Shown: positions 1-8,092 of the stretch, in pieces
Layout of the letters: each line of letters opens with the position of its first letter
Numbering within the stretch: position 1 is the stretch's first letter
Source of the DNA: Caldilineae bacterium
Lineage (GTDB): Bacteria > Chloroflexota > Anaerolineae > JAAEKA01
Direction of reading: 5' to 3'
Length of the DNA stretch: 54,865 bases
Assembly (NCBI GenBank): GCA_020634555.1
Contig: JACKBK010000023.1
Span: forward strand, 1 to 54,865
The notes under the pieces: generated by a model
The model's database searches: none
Told to the model about the DNA's origin: nothing
The model's input: only the letters and a program-made list of their open reading frames with translations
Translations under genes and position numbers: made by a program

Positions 1-170
1 TCCTCGCCGTTGATGGTCTCGTAGCCTTCCAGCCCGCGGATGTGCATGCGATAGTTGGACTTGCCGCCTAAATCTTCGGTGATCAGCAGGGTTTCCAGTC
101 GTTTGTGAATGGCGTAGACCGTGGCTGTCAAGCCTGCCGGTCCGCCGCCGAGTATGATCAGGTCGTACAT
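1..170 (-). CDS. FAD-dependent oxidoreductase, thioredoxin-reductase-like (N-terminal part only)
   Basis: The minus strand from 170 reads MYDLIILGGGPAGLTATVYA, a textbook N-terminal FAD-binding Rossmann start (GGGPAGLTA dinucleotide motif), and continues to the window edge as about 56 residues. The start is chosen because AAGGAG lies 7 bases upstream of the ATG. Only the ADP-binding part is visible, so thioredoxin reductase cannot be separated from related pyridine-nucleotide disulfide or alkyl hydroperoxide reductases; the CxxC active site would lie outside the window. It lies in the same direction as, and 122 bases downstream of, the malic enzyme gene. Confidence 0.8.
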   Translation of the reverse strand, partial: MYDLIILGGGPAGLTATVYAIHKRLETLLITEDLGGKSNYRMHIRGLEGYETINGE

Positions 171-188
171 GGTAGTTCTCCTTCGGGA

Positions 189-296
189 GGTAATCAGTGA
201 TCGGTGATCAGTAATCAGAGATCGGTCGGAACAGACGCGTTCGTCTTCGCAGTTGAGCTACTGACAGATTACTGTGAACGGGTCACTGATGACTAC
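189..296. repeat. Short GATCAGT-type repeat tract between genes
   Basis: The gap between the two minus-strand genes is made of near-repeats of the words gtgatc, gatcagt and aatcag on the left and their rough complements (attactgtgaac, cactgatgac) on the right. A very similar tract lies between the two pstB genes at 41757-41822. It looks like a non-coding dispersed repeat; no gene is visible in it. Confidence 0.4.
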
Positions 297-1663
297 TCCT
301 CGGGTGCCTCAGGGATGAAACCTTTGTCCATCATCCAGCGCGTCAGGTCTCGCGAGCGGCCGATGATGTCGGTGGCATGGCGGTAGATCTCGTCCTCGCT
401 GCGTTCCAGCCGGGCCAGTCCCTGGCGCTGCGCCATCATCGCGACTGCCAGCGCCTCCTTGGGGAAGACGTCCCAGTCGTCCATGGTGGGCAAGATATGT
501 TCGTTGTCAAGGTCGCCAGCCGCGTTGGCCAGCGCTGTGGCCGCGGCGATACACATCTCATCGGTGATGGTGCTGGCGCGCACATCCAGCGCGCCGCGAA
601 AGATTCCAGGAAAGCCCAGCGAGTTGTTGACCTGGTTCGGGAAGTCTGAACGGCCAGTGGCAAAGACGCGCACGCCAGCCTCCTGGGCTTCCCAGGGCCA
701 CATCTCAGGCACCGGATTGGCGCAGGCGAAGACGATGGAATCCTCGGCCATCCTGTCAACCCACTCGACCTTGAGCGTGCCCGGTCCAGGTGTGCTGAGC
801 GCAATGCAGACATCGACTCCGGCCAGCGCTTCGGCAATGCCGCCGACGCGGCCTTCCGCGTTGGTGGCGTTACAGAGGCGCCACTTGTCCACGAATTCGG
901 CCTTGCGGCGGCTGATATCCTCGCGGCCGGGGTGCAGAATACCCTTGCTATCGACCACAAAGGTCTTGGCCGGATCCGCGCCGGCGGCAAAGATGAGCCG
1001 CATACAGGCCACGTTGCTGGCGCCTGAGCCGATGAATGCCAGACGAACCTCGTCGATGCGCTTACCCACGACCTTGAGCGCGTTCATCAGGCCGGCAAGG
1101 GTAACGGTGGCCGTGCCCTGCTGATCGTCGTGCCAGATCGGAATCTCGGCCTTGCTGCGCAAGGTGTCAAGGATGCGGAAGCACTTCGGCTGGCTGATGT
1201 CCTCCAGATTGACGCCGCCGAAACTGGGCTGGAGCAGCAAAACCGTCTCGATGAATCGGTCAGGGTCCTTGGTGTCCAGGCAGATAGGCACGGCATCGAC
1301 GCCACCCAAATACTTGAACAGCAGCGCCTTGCCTTCCATCACAGGCATTGCTGCCTTTGGGCCAATATCACCCAGGCCCAACACGCGCGTGCCGTCGCTG
1401 ATAACGGCGATGGTGTTCCACTTGTTGGTATACTCGTATGCCAACTCAGGATCAGCTTGAATGGCTTTACAGGGAGCTGCTACGCCCGGTGTATACCAGA
1501 TGGCGAAGTCGTTGAAATCCCGGACCACGCACTTCAACGCGATCTCGGTCTTGCCGCGGTAGAAGGGATGCAGGAGCATCGCGTCCGCGGACGGCTTGGT
1601 GGCCTTGGCCAGCAAAGCGTCTGTATCGGTGACCTTTCTTTCCAGAGTCTTGGTCGAAGACAT
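293..1663 (-). CDS. Malic enzyme, short bacterial type
   Basis: 456 residues. It should oxidatively decarboxylate malate to pyruvate with NAD or NADP reduction, linking the TCA cycle and pyruvate in the cytoplasm. Visible family marks are the YTPGVAAPC block (about residue 56), the catalytic region PKAAMPVMEGKALLFK, the acidic metal-binding stretch WHDDQQGTA, the nucleotide-binding GSGASN loop and the C-terminal ATGRSDFPNQVNNSLGFPG block. Length fits the short bacterial malic enzymes without a phosphotransacetylase domain. An in-frame ATG exists 35 codons upstream (1768), but the ATG at 1663 has AGGGAGG about 5 bases before it and starts a normal N-terminus, so I use it. Cofactor preference cannot be read by eye. 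Confidence 0.93.
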   Translation of the reverse strand: MSSTKTLERKVTDTDALLAKATKPSADAMLLHPFYRGKTEIALKCVVRDFNDFAIWYTPGVAAPCKAIQADPELAYEYTNKWNTIAVISDGTRVLGLGDIGPKAAMPVMEGKALLFKYLGGVDAVPICLDTKDPDRFIETVLLLQPSFGGVNLEDISQPKCFRILDTLRSKAEIPIWHDDQQGTATVTLAGLMNALKVVGKRIDEVRLAFIGSGASNVACMRLIFAAGADPAKTFVVDSKGILHPGREDISRRKAEFVDKWRLCNATNAEGRVGGIAEALAGVDVCIALSTPGPGTLKVEWVDRMAEDSIVFACANPVPEMWPWEAQEAGVRVFATGRSDFPNQVNNSLGFPGIFRGALDVRASTITDEMCIAAATALANAAGDLDNEHILPTMDDWDVFPKEALAVAMMAQRQGLARLERSEDEIYRHATDIIGRSRDLTRWMMDKGFIPEAPEE

Positions 1664-1760
1664 GGTTGCCTCCCTTAGCCAGACAAGTTGTCCGGCTTCG
1701 CTGCCTTGGGTGGAGGTATCTCTGCACACGAGATATATCTTGCTGCTCAAGCACGCGCAA

Positions 1761-1796
1761 CGTTCCACCTCACGCGCCGGCGCGTACTCCGGAACG
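1761..1796. promoter_or_regulatory. 36-bp interrupted palindrome upstream of malic enzyme
   Basis: The 14-base perfect palindrome ACGCGCCGGCGCGT (1772-1785) is flanked, each time after 5 bases, by the inverted pair CGTTCC and GGAACG. The nested symmetry is exact. It lies about 100 bases upstream of the malic enzyme start, where a dimeric repressor site or a 5' UTR hairpin would fit. The rest of 1664-2005 shows no gene that I can support. Confidence 0.5.
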
Positions 1797-2005
1797 AAAG
1801 CCGATGGGTGTCTTTTCTCCTGTGCTTCAGCATATCATATTTTCGGGGCCAAGAATATGACCCAGCGCAGGGTTTGGAGCGATTTCGCGCATATTTTGCA
1901 CCTTAAATCCTTCGAATAGTCGCCGTTTCGTCTAGCCGAAGGGCTAATGGGTCTCACCTACACGAAAACGGGCCTTCCTTTAAGCTACTAAACATAACAA
2001 ACCCC

Positions 2006-2035
2006 TTGAAATGGCGACTGCCGGCGTGCTACAAT
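2006..2035 (+). promoter_or_regulatory. Sigma-70-type promoter of the LysM surface protein gene
   Basis: TTGAAA (2006-2011), an 18-base spacer and TACAAT (2030-2035) form a strong housekeeping promoter. Transcription should start near 2042, leaving a leader of about 240 bases before the start codon at 2283. Confidence 0.75.
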
Positions 2036-2041
2036 TCACGT

Positions 2042-2282
2042 GCGGTCGATGAAAGTCGGCCGGGGTTACTGCTCCCGGGCAGTACACACAGGAGGACATC
2101 ATTGCAGTGCTCGGGTTGGCTACCCAACTATGGGGCGCAGATACAGAAGGAAGGTTCTTCTGCAAGCGCTCAACCAGTTGCCCGGCTAGCAGGCGCGTCT
2201 GCTGGCAAACCAAGGGCGACACAACAGGCCCGCTCATCAAGCAAGTTGCGGGCAATCTAATCAGAATACGGAGGTATTCGAA
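2042..2282 (+). ncRNA. Long structured 5' leader, candidate riboswitch of unknown class
   Basis: Hairpins follow each other through the leader: TACTGC/GCAGTA near 2065, GTTGG/CCAAC near 2115, CAGAAG/CTTCTG near 2145-2165, a 9-bp stem with a CGCG loop at 2185-2206, and CCCGC/GCGGG near 2230-2255. GGAGG follows shortly before the ATG at 2283. Such density in a 240-base leader suggests a regulatory RNA. LysM and cell-wall genes are classic c-di-AMP (ydaO-type) targets, and the blocks TGGGGCGCAGA and AAGGGCGACA recall that class loosely, but I cannot make a full match. Short ORFs in the leader are not convincing. Confidence 0.45.
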
Positions 2283-3962
2283 ATGAGTATCAAGCAGAAT
2301 CGCATGGTCACGCTAATGGTTGCCTTGATCGCAGCCCTGACCATGCTCGTCACAATGACCGGCGTCAGCTTTGCTGGAGAAAGCAAGCCGACCCGGAGTA
2401 CGGTGTGTGTCGACGGTTACGTAATCAACCACCGGGAGCAGCCCGTCGACGGCACGCAGTTCGATCCGCAGCTAAAGGTGTACGCATTCGGCGTGCCCGC
2501 CAGCTTCGACGAGGCATCGCTGCCTGACCTGGTGGCCGACATCCAGTCGATCGACACCCTCGAGGCGCTGGCTGCTCAAGCCACCGGCGACCTGACCGGC
2601 GAGTCCTTCGTCGTGAAGCGCGCTCCTGTGGCCAGCAACGGCTATTGGGAGTTCAGCAAGCTGCCGGCAGACTTCTACTACGCATTCGCTATGCAGTTGC
2701 CCATGGATTGGGACGGCATCGTTCCCGAGGCGCCCCGCAACGGGATCGCCTGGACTGGCTGGGCCAAACTGAACGAAAGCAGCGACTGCTACGACGTGCT
2801 GTTCAAGATCCGACGCTTGTTCGACGTGACCGTCATCAAGTGGGAAGAGCTGATGGACGGCACCGTGCAACCTGGCGAAGGCTGGACGATCAACGCGCTG
2901 CCCCAGGGCGACCCGTGGGCGATCAACCAGAGCGGTACGACCGACAACCACGGGACCGTGGTCTTGACCATGACTCCCGGCAAGTGGCTGATCAAGGAGA
3001 CGATCCAGTCCGGCTGGACTCCGGTCACGCCGCCGCAGGTCTACCTGACACTGAACCAGTATGCGCCGCCTGGCGCCACTGATCCGGTGGTCTTCAAGAA
3101 CCGGCAGCCTCCGTGCTACGCCACCATCACGGTGGAGAAGAACGGCCTTGGCACCAACGCCAACGGCGGCACGGAATGGCTTGGCCCGCTGGCTGGGTGG
3201 AAAATTACCCTCAGCCGGCCCGATGGCAAGATCTATCCCGTCACGATGACGACTGATGGGTCTGGCAAGGTCACGTTCAAGAACCTGATCCCCGGCGTTT
3301 ACAGCGTCAAGGAGGCGGTTCAGGCGGGTTGGAAACCTCTCAGCGACAACCCGCAGACCGTGGTCATCAGAGACTGCGAGAATGCCCGCGTTCTCTTCGA
3401 GAACCTGGAAGTGGCTGGCAAGCTGCAGATCAGCGGTACCAAGTACTTCCGTGCCTGGGTGCCCCCGTACCAGGGCCAGACCGTCGGTCTGTCCGGCTGG
3501 GGCATCACTGCCACGCTGAAGGGTACAAACCCGCCGGTCTACGTGACCACCCACACCAACGCGCTGGGAAACTACATGTTCTCCCAGGCAACCCTGCAGG
3601 CGCATGGTATGGCCATTCCTGGTGCAACCATCACCGTCTGTGAGGAACAGCGCGATCACTGGATCCCGGTGAGCGCGACCTGTGTGGACGTGATGTTCCC
3701 GTATCCGGTGCCCCCGAACTACACGGGCGCCAAGGTGAACTTCACCAACATGCAGGATCCGCCTCCCGGAGCCGCGGTGCCGACAGTAAGCTCTGGTGCA
3801 GCCAGCTCTGCAGGCTGTGCCCAGGCTTACACGGTGCGGCGTGGCGACAACCTGTCGTCCATCGCTGTCGCCAACGGCGCTTCAGTGTCCGCACTGACGC
3901 AACTGAACGGACTGGCTAACCCCAACATGATCCGGGCCGGCCAGACCCTGTGTATCCGGTAA
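2283..3962 (+). CDS. Secreted surface protein with B-type repeats and C-terminal LysM domain
   Basis: 559 residues. An N-terminal signal peptide (about residues 1-31, hydrophobic stretch ending SFAGE) is followed by prealbumin-like or Cna/SdrD-B-type repeats, recognisable by strings such as IKETIQSGWTPVTPPQ and GVYSVKEAVQAGW, each ending in a FKNRQ- or FENLE-like strand. A proline/serine linker leads to a single LysM domain (about 512-559: YTVRRGDNLSSIAV with a closing AGQTLCIR), which in this family binds peptidoglycan or related glycans. The protein is therefore probably exported and held on the cell wall. It has its own promoter, structured leader and terminator, so it is a single-gene unit. 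Substrate or partner is unknown. Confidence 0.8.
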   Translation: MSIKQNRMVTLMVALIAALTMLVTMTGVSFAGESKPTRSTVCVDGYVINHREQPVDGTQFDPQLKVYAFGVPASFDEASLPDLVADIQSIDTLEALAAQATGDLTGESFVVKRAPVASNGYWEFSKLPADFYYAFAMQLPMDWDGIVPEAPRNGIAWTGWAKLNESSDCYDVLFKIRRLFDVTVIKWEELMDGTVQPGEGWTINALPQGDPWAINQSGTTDNHGTVVLTMTPGKWLIKETIQSGWTPVTPPQVYLTLNQYAPPGATDPVVFKNRQPPCYATITVEKNGLGTNANGGTEWLGPLAGWKITLSRPDGKIYPVTMTTDGSGKVTFKNLIPGVYSVKEAVQAGWKPLSDNPQTVVIRDCENARVLFENLEVAGKLQISGTKYFRAWVPPYQGQTVGLSGWGITATLKGTNPPVYVTTHTNALGNYMFSQATLQAHGMAIPGATITVCEEQRDHWIPVSATCVDVMFPYPVPPNYTGAKVNFTNMQDPPPGAAVPTVSSGAASSAGCAQAYTVRRGDNLSSIAVANGASVSALTQLNGLANPNMIRAGQTLCIR

Positions 3963-4042
3963 CGCTAACGTCCCGGATTCTAACTATCAATCGTTGACCG
4001 GCAATCCACCGGTTCTCACAAACGCTGATAGTTCCGCAACGC

Positions 4043-4074
4043 AACGGGTGGCTTTCCTCGGAAAGCCACCCGTT
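4043..4074 (+). terminator. Strong stem-loop terminator after the LysM gene
   Basis: aacgggtggctttc pairs perfectly with gaaagccacccgtt across a CTCG loop (14-bp stem). It is followed by a moderately T-rich tail (gttgtcttcg). It closes the LysM unit and isolates the next promoter. Confidence 0.75.
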
Positions 4075-4100
4075 GTTGTCTTCGTAATTGAAATTAGGGA

Positions 4101-4131
4101 TTGACAAATCGGGGGGGGGGGGTGATAGAAT
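4101..4131 (+). promoter_or_regulatory. Promoter with a 12-G tract as spacer
   Basis: TTGACA (4101-4106) and TAGAAT (4126-4131, preceded by an extended-10 TGA) are separated by 19 bases, of which 4111-4122 are twelve consecutive G. Loss of two G would give the optimal 17-base spacer. Homopolymer tracts between -35 and -10 are the classic layout of slipped-strand phase-variable promoters. Confidence 0.65.
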
Positions 4132-4189
4132 ATGTGTACAATTACGCCAAAGAATGATATGGGCGGCCAACCAAATATGGAGGTGGAAG

Positions 4190-4948
4190 ATGAGTCTGCG
4201 ACGAAATCTGGTTCTTTCTTTTCTTGTAGGATGCTTTCTCCTTATTGGCTCTGCGAGCGATACGCATTCGAGTCTGGAGCCAAATGCGTACTGTGGACCT
4301 GCGTGCAGCGGTGCCGACCGGTGTAATGCAATTGGAGAGGTTTTTGAAAGCCAAACTCATCTGCGCGGAATTCAAGCCAGGATTGAAATCGCTGATCCTC
4401 AACTCCGCCACCCAGACCTTGGTTCAAACTGGTCGGTAATGAGGGTGCTTACCTGGAATTTTTGTCCCAATAACCCCCAGCAACCTTGCTTTCTTGAGGT
4501 TGGTTGGGTCAAGAATGCATGTTTCACTACCCCGGGCTGCAGCAGGTATGGAAGTTGGAAGCTACCGATTCGTCATGCAGTTTTCAGACAGAATCCAAAT
4601 GGTTACGTATGGCTTGATATTTCTAACACTTGGCCGGGAAACACCAATGAGTACCGGGTGGAAAAGGATGATGCATCTGTAGGGTGGGAAGCGTATGTTG
4701 ATAACAATTTGGTTGCACGTTATTGGACGGGATTCTCCGCACCTTACTCCGGCTGGGGAGGCGGCGAAGTAGTAAATCCGCCTTACAATGCTATGGGAGT
4801 GAGCGGCATCCTCAATGCCAAGTATATGGGCACAGATCGCGTCTGGCGTCCAGTCAACGATCAGTACATTACCGAGTCTAACTCTACGATATTTCATGCG
4901 GTGAAGTTGGGTCCCAATGATTGGCAGGTATACGGGTGTAACCAATAA
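4190..4948 (+). CDS. Secreted protein of unknown function, lower GC than neighbours
   Basis: 252 residues from the ATG at 4190, which follows ATGGAGGTGGAAG. Upstream in-frame starts would translate the poly-G promoter and are rejected. Residues 1-24 form a signal peptide (RRN, then a hydrophobic run). The mature part is rich in Trp, Tyr, Asn and Gly with several Cys, including a FCPNNPQQPC pair, and looks like a small beta-rich extracellular domain. I do not recognise the family. Base composition and codon use are visibly more AT-rich than the flanking genes, which suggests acquisition by transfer. It has its own poly-G promoter; the next lipoprotein gene follows after 36 bases and may be co-transcribed. 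Confidence 0.65.
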   Translation: MSLRRNLVLSFLVGCFLLIGSASDTHSSLEPNAYCGPACSGADRCNAIGEVFESQTHLRGIQARIEIADPQLRHPDLGSNWSVMRVLTWNFCPNNPQQPCFLEVGWVKNACFTTPGCSRYGSWKLPIRHAVFRQNPNGYVWLDISNTWPGNTNEYRVEKDDASVGWEAYVDNNLVARYWTGFSAPYSGWGGGEVVNPPYNAMGVSGILNAKYMGTDRVWRPVNDQYITESNSTIFHAVKLGPNDWQVYGCNQ

Positions 4949-4984
4949 GTGATCTCGATTTGAGAGTATACGAGGTGCAAGATC

Positions 4985-5626
4985 ATGAACAAAGTATTGA
5001 TCACAATGGTTGTGGCAGTTTTGGTTCTGGCTGCGGCGTGCGTTGCTCCTCCGGCGCAGCCCGCGGCTGTTGCCTCCGACACCACGCGGGTTTCTGTGGT
5101 CGAGCGGACCTTGGCGGCCGTGGAAACCGAGAGCATGACACCCTCCTCGCAGATCTTCGCTGCCCGCGTCACGCCAGCTGAGCTAGACGACTGGCTGCGC
5201 AACAGCGAGATTGCTACTGCCGCCGCCATCGAGGGGCGCACGGAGGAGGCGATCCGTCAGGAATGGGACGCGGCTGATATCCACGCGATTCCTGTTCCAG
5301 CGCTTGCCAGCGACTCCTTGCTGTGGGTAGTCGAGATTCGCGGCATTCGCCATCAACCGCCGCCTGGCGGGGTGACGATTACGCCGGCGCCAGGAACACC
5401 CATGCCTGAGCCGTTCTACTACGACAACGTCTACGTGGTCTTCGATGCGTCAGGGGTGGCCATCAGCGAGGGAGCGTTCATGGACGCAGGGAGCGTCCCT
5501 CCTCTGGGAACGCCGGTCTCGCCGGATGATATCTTCAACGAAGAGTACATGGTCGAGATGCCAAATTCTGACGCAGCAGCCCCTCCTGCTGACAGACCGA
5601 TTTCAACATCCACGCCAGTACACTAG
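4985..5626 (+). CDS. Lipoprotein of unknown function
   Basis: 213 residues. The N-terminus MNKVLITMVVAVLVLAAAC is a lipoprotein signal with the acceptor Cys at position 19, followed by a proline/alanine-rich spacer, so the protein should be anchored to the outer face of the membrane. The mature domain (about 60-200) has no motif I know; it ends in a Pro/Ser/Thr-rich tail. The start follows AGGTGC weakly. Base composition returns to the high-GC norm, unlike the gene just upstream. Confidence 0.65.
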   Translation: MNKVLITMVVAVLVLAAACVAPPAQPAAVASDTTRVSVVERTLAAVETESMTPSSQIFAARVTPAELDDWLRNSEIATAAAIEGRTEEAIRQEWDAADIHAIPVPALASDSLLWVVEIRGIRHQPPPGGVTITPAPGTPMPEPFYYDNVYVVFDASGVAISEGAFMDAGSVPPLGTPVSPDDIFNEEYMVEMPNSDAAAPPADRPISTSTPVH

Positions 5627-5650
5627 TGATCCGTTAACCAGATTTCTGAC

Positions 5651-5733
5651 ATTGTCATCCTGAGCCGGAAGCGAAGGATCTTAGACCAATACAGAGCGAG
5701 ATTCTTCCTCGCTTCGCTCGTCAGAATGACAAT
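5651..5733. repeat. Imperfect inverted repeat of the GTCATCCTGAG type
   Basis: The ends ATTGTCAT and ATGACAAT are exact inverted copies, and the interior carries GAAGCGAAGGATCTT on one side and a diverged complement on the other. This resembles the dispersed gtcattctgagcgaagcgaagaatct palindromes found in intergenic DNA of many bacteria. It could also act as a transcription stop for the lipoprotein unit. Confidence 0.55.
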
Positions 5734-5783
5734 ATCCTGCTTAACGGAGCACTAGGCTCTAACGTGCCGGCGCCCCAAAATCT

Positions 5784-5873
5784 CGGAGTGAGCATCCTTT
5801 GCGAAGCACCCTGTAAAGGGCTAATGCGGGCTGAATGCGTCGGCGAGGCTCGCATCGAAGGATGCGCACTCCG
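5784..5873. repeat. Inverted repeat with CGGAGTG...GCATCCTTTGCGA arms
   Basis: cggagtgagcatcctttgcga at the left is matched by tcgaaggatgcgcactccg on the right. The left arm plus its extension GAAGCAC has a nearly identical copy in reverse orientation at 28148-28172, so this is a dispersed element rather than a one-off hairpin. No gene is visible in 5627-5904. Confidence 0.5.
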
Positions 5874-5904
5874 CGGAGAAACGGCGGCAGTATGTACGTC
5901 GCGA

Positions 5905-6502
5905 CTACGCGCCACCGGCGCCGTCGAAGAAGATGGCCAGCATCAGCGCTGTGGTTTCGTCAAACGACGTCATCTCGCCCGCGTGCGCGGCGTAGAAGAA
6001 GGGGTACATCATTCCCAACAGCAGCCAGGTCGCCAGACTGGGGGTCATCGGACGCAGCTCGCCGTTTGCGATACCCTCGCTGATGATGGCTTCGACCTGG
6101 CCGATGAACTTCTTGTGGTAGAGACGGCTAAACTCCGCGCGCCGTGTCGCTGAGTTGATCCATCTCCTGGCTGGCCAGCCGGATAATGGCGCGCTGCTCG
6201 GGCGCGTGCTGAAAGATTGACTGCACCATCTGCTCGATGCGCTGCCGGGTCGTCAGAGGCTGACGCGCCTCGTTGATTACCAGCTCGATGCGGTCAAGGT
6301 TGCTGACCAGCACTGCCATGAAGAGATCTTCCTTGTCGCGGTAGTGGTAGTACAGCGCAGCCTTGGACACGCCGACTGCCTCCACCACCTCGCGCATGGA
6401 CAGCCCGTGGTAGCCGCGGTCGACGAACAGCCGCCCGGATTCGTGCAAGATCACATCGCGGACATCCTGCGACTCGCTGGTCGGAGAGGGGGAACGAGCC
6501 AT
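5905..6502 (-). pseudogene. TetR-family repressor interrupted by a +1 frameshift
   Basis: The N-terminal 124 residues contain a classic TetR helix-turn-helix (GYHGLSMREVVEAVGVSKAA then LYYHYRDKEDLF) and the start of the ligand domain, then stop at 6128. The reading frame shifted by one base continues without a gap as EFSRLYHKKFIGQVEAIISE through to a stop at 5905, giving a normal TetR length of about 198 residues. The break lies in the GCGCGCGG run at about 6128-6137; one extra base explains it. It may be a real inactivating mutation, a recent reversible slip, or a sequencing error. It is the last gene of a minus-strand set with two MFS transporters, which it would have been expected to control. 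Confidence 0.8.
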
Positions 6503-6621
6503 ATTTACTTTACGCCGGCCTGCCCGACGAAAGACGCTGCCAGGGAACAGACCATCACCCGGACGCCCAGGACGACGTGGACACTGGTGGAAACTACGAT
6601 GTTGCCAAGCACAGGGGTCGG

Positions 6622-8004
6622 TTAGTCAATTGAGGGAACAAAGGTATCGGCTGCCGGAACGACGCGATGGCTGGCTGCAAAGCCGCGCACATCGACCCGC
6701 AGCAGCAGCCAGATACAGGCGAACAGCCCAATGGCTTCCACTACGAATACGATGCCGTAGGCCGTCGAGATCTGGCCTGTCAGGCTCAACCCGATATCAC
6801 GGATGACGCCGCCGGCAAAGATACCCAAGCCGCGGCTGATCAGTTGGATCACTGACCACAGCGCCAGGTAACTGGCGGCCCGCTCGGCGGTGTTGACAGC
6901 CATCAACAGACTGACGCCGCCCACCGTGAACACACCGAACCCGACGCCGAACAGCAGCAGCACCGGCACCACCATCGGCAGCGACTCGCGAAAGGCCGCC
7001 ATAGCCAGCAGCAGCAGGGGAATCCCTAGCATCGCCAATCCCCAGGCCGTCGTGCTGACCTGCTGGTCGGGGCGGCGCCGTCGGGTCACCGCATAGGTAA
7101 TGATCATGCTGATCAGCACGCCGGTACCCCAGTAGGCGTTGAAACGGGTTGTTTCGCCCACAGAAAGGTGAAAGACATCGCCGCCGAAAGGCTCCAGCAC
7201 AGCATCCTGCATGAAGGCAAAGAAGGCTGACCCGGCCAGAAAAAGCGCATAGCGTCGCGTGCGCACGTCGCTCCAGATCTCATGCAGATTTTTCCGCAGC
7301 GAGGCTGGCGGCGCCGCATCGCTAGCCGGCTCGATTTTCACGGAGGATCTGCGCTCTTCACCGGCGATGGAAAACACCCAAAAGATCGCCGCCCCGACCA
7401 TGCCGAGACCAACGACGCGCCAGAAGGCTGGCTGGCTGTAGACTGGCATCAGTCGGGCGTAGATCACCGGGATGAACGCGAAGCTGACCACCAGCATGAA
7501 CTGGGTGATGCTGACGGCCTGGCCGCGCTTCTGGTAGGGCGCGCTGTCGTGGACCAGCGCCAGATAGGGCGCGCCGGAGATCGACGTGCCGGTGCCGTAG
7601 AGCAGCAACGAGACCACGGCCAGCACCCAACCAAGGCTGGCGTTCGTTCCGATGGCGATCAGCCCTACCGAGGGCGGCAGCAGCAGCAGCGAAACCAACA
7701 TCAGCAGTCGCCCCAGCCAGATGTACCACGTTCGCCGCGTGCCGAAGATCGGATGGGTATCCGACTGGTGGCCGGCCCAGATGGCCAGCGGCGCGAGGAA
7801 ATAGCGCGCGGCCAGCAGCAGGCTGACCGGCCACGCTACCACGCCCAAATCGCTGATCATGATGCGGTTCCAGATGCCCGACAGCAGCACATCGGTCATC
7901 GAGGAACCGATGTGAAACGTGCCGATCTTGATCGAGCGCAAGACGCTGAAGCGCGGCTGCGCGCCATCCTGAGCTTCAGGAAATGTTACATCTGGTGCAG
8001 TCAT
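6622..8004 (-). CDS. MFS transporter, PucC/BCD-like family
   Basis: 460 residues, 12 predicted membrane helices. The opening (SIKIGTFHIGSSMTDVLLSG, then WNRIMISDLGV) and the C-terminal block GVGFGVFTVGGVSLLMAVNT followed by AERAASYLALWSV match the PucC-like branch of the major facilitator family, whose founding members help assemble light-harvesting complexes or move pigments. Nothing else in the window points to phototrophy, so here it is more likely an exporter of unknown substrate. A TTG lies 15 bases upstream, but the ATG at 8004 has CAGGAG 8 bases before it. It sits between a 4-TM protein and the broken tetR gene, all on the minus strand. Confidence 0.75.
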   Translation of the reverse strand: MTAPDVTFPEAQDGAQPRFSVLRSIKIGTFHIGSSMTDVLLSGIWNRIMISDLGVVAWPVSLLLAARYFLAPLAIWAGHQSDTHPIFGTRRTWYIWLGRLLMLVSLLLLPPSVGLIAIGTNASLGWVLAVVSLLLYGTGTSISGAPYLALVHDSAPYQKRGQAVSITQFMLVVSFAFIPVIYARLMPVYSQPAFWRVVGLGMVGAAIFWVFSIAGEERRSSVKIEPASDAAPPASLRKNLHEIWSDVRTRRYALFLAGSAFFAFMQDAVLEPFGGDVFHLSVGETTRFNAYWGTGVLISMIITYAVTRRRRPDQQVSTTAWGLAMLGIPLLLLAMAAFRESLPMVVPVLLLFGVGFGVFTVGGVSLLMAVNTAERAASYLALWSVIQLISRGLGIFAGGVIRDIGLSLTGQISTAYGIVFVVEAIGLFACIWLLLRVDVRGFAASHRVVPAADTFVPSID

Positions 8005-8092
8005 CGAGTCTCCTGACAATCTGACGTGTCTTCGGTGGGGTCATATTCTACCAGCGACCGAATCACCGGTCAGGAACGCCATCAACAATTGC

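Noticed and set aside
2200..2260. c-di-GMP-I (GEMM) riboswitch suggested by GGCAAACC at about 2204-2211
   Set aside because: The following GAAA-capped stem, GGGACGCAAAGCC block and tetraloop receptor are missing, so the match is limited to eight bases.
2472..3659. Minus-strand frame of 395 codons inside the LysM gene
   Set aside because: Antisense shadow; the plus-strand product has a signal peptide and a LysM domain.
6622..8004. PucC-like gene as evidence of phototrophy
   Set aside because: The PucC/BCD family is wider than light-harvesting assembly, and no bacteriochlorophyll or reaction-centre gene is present.
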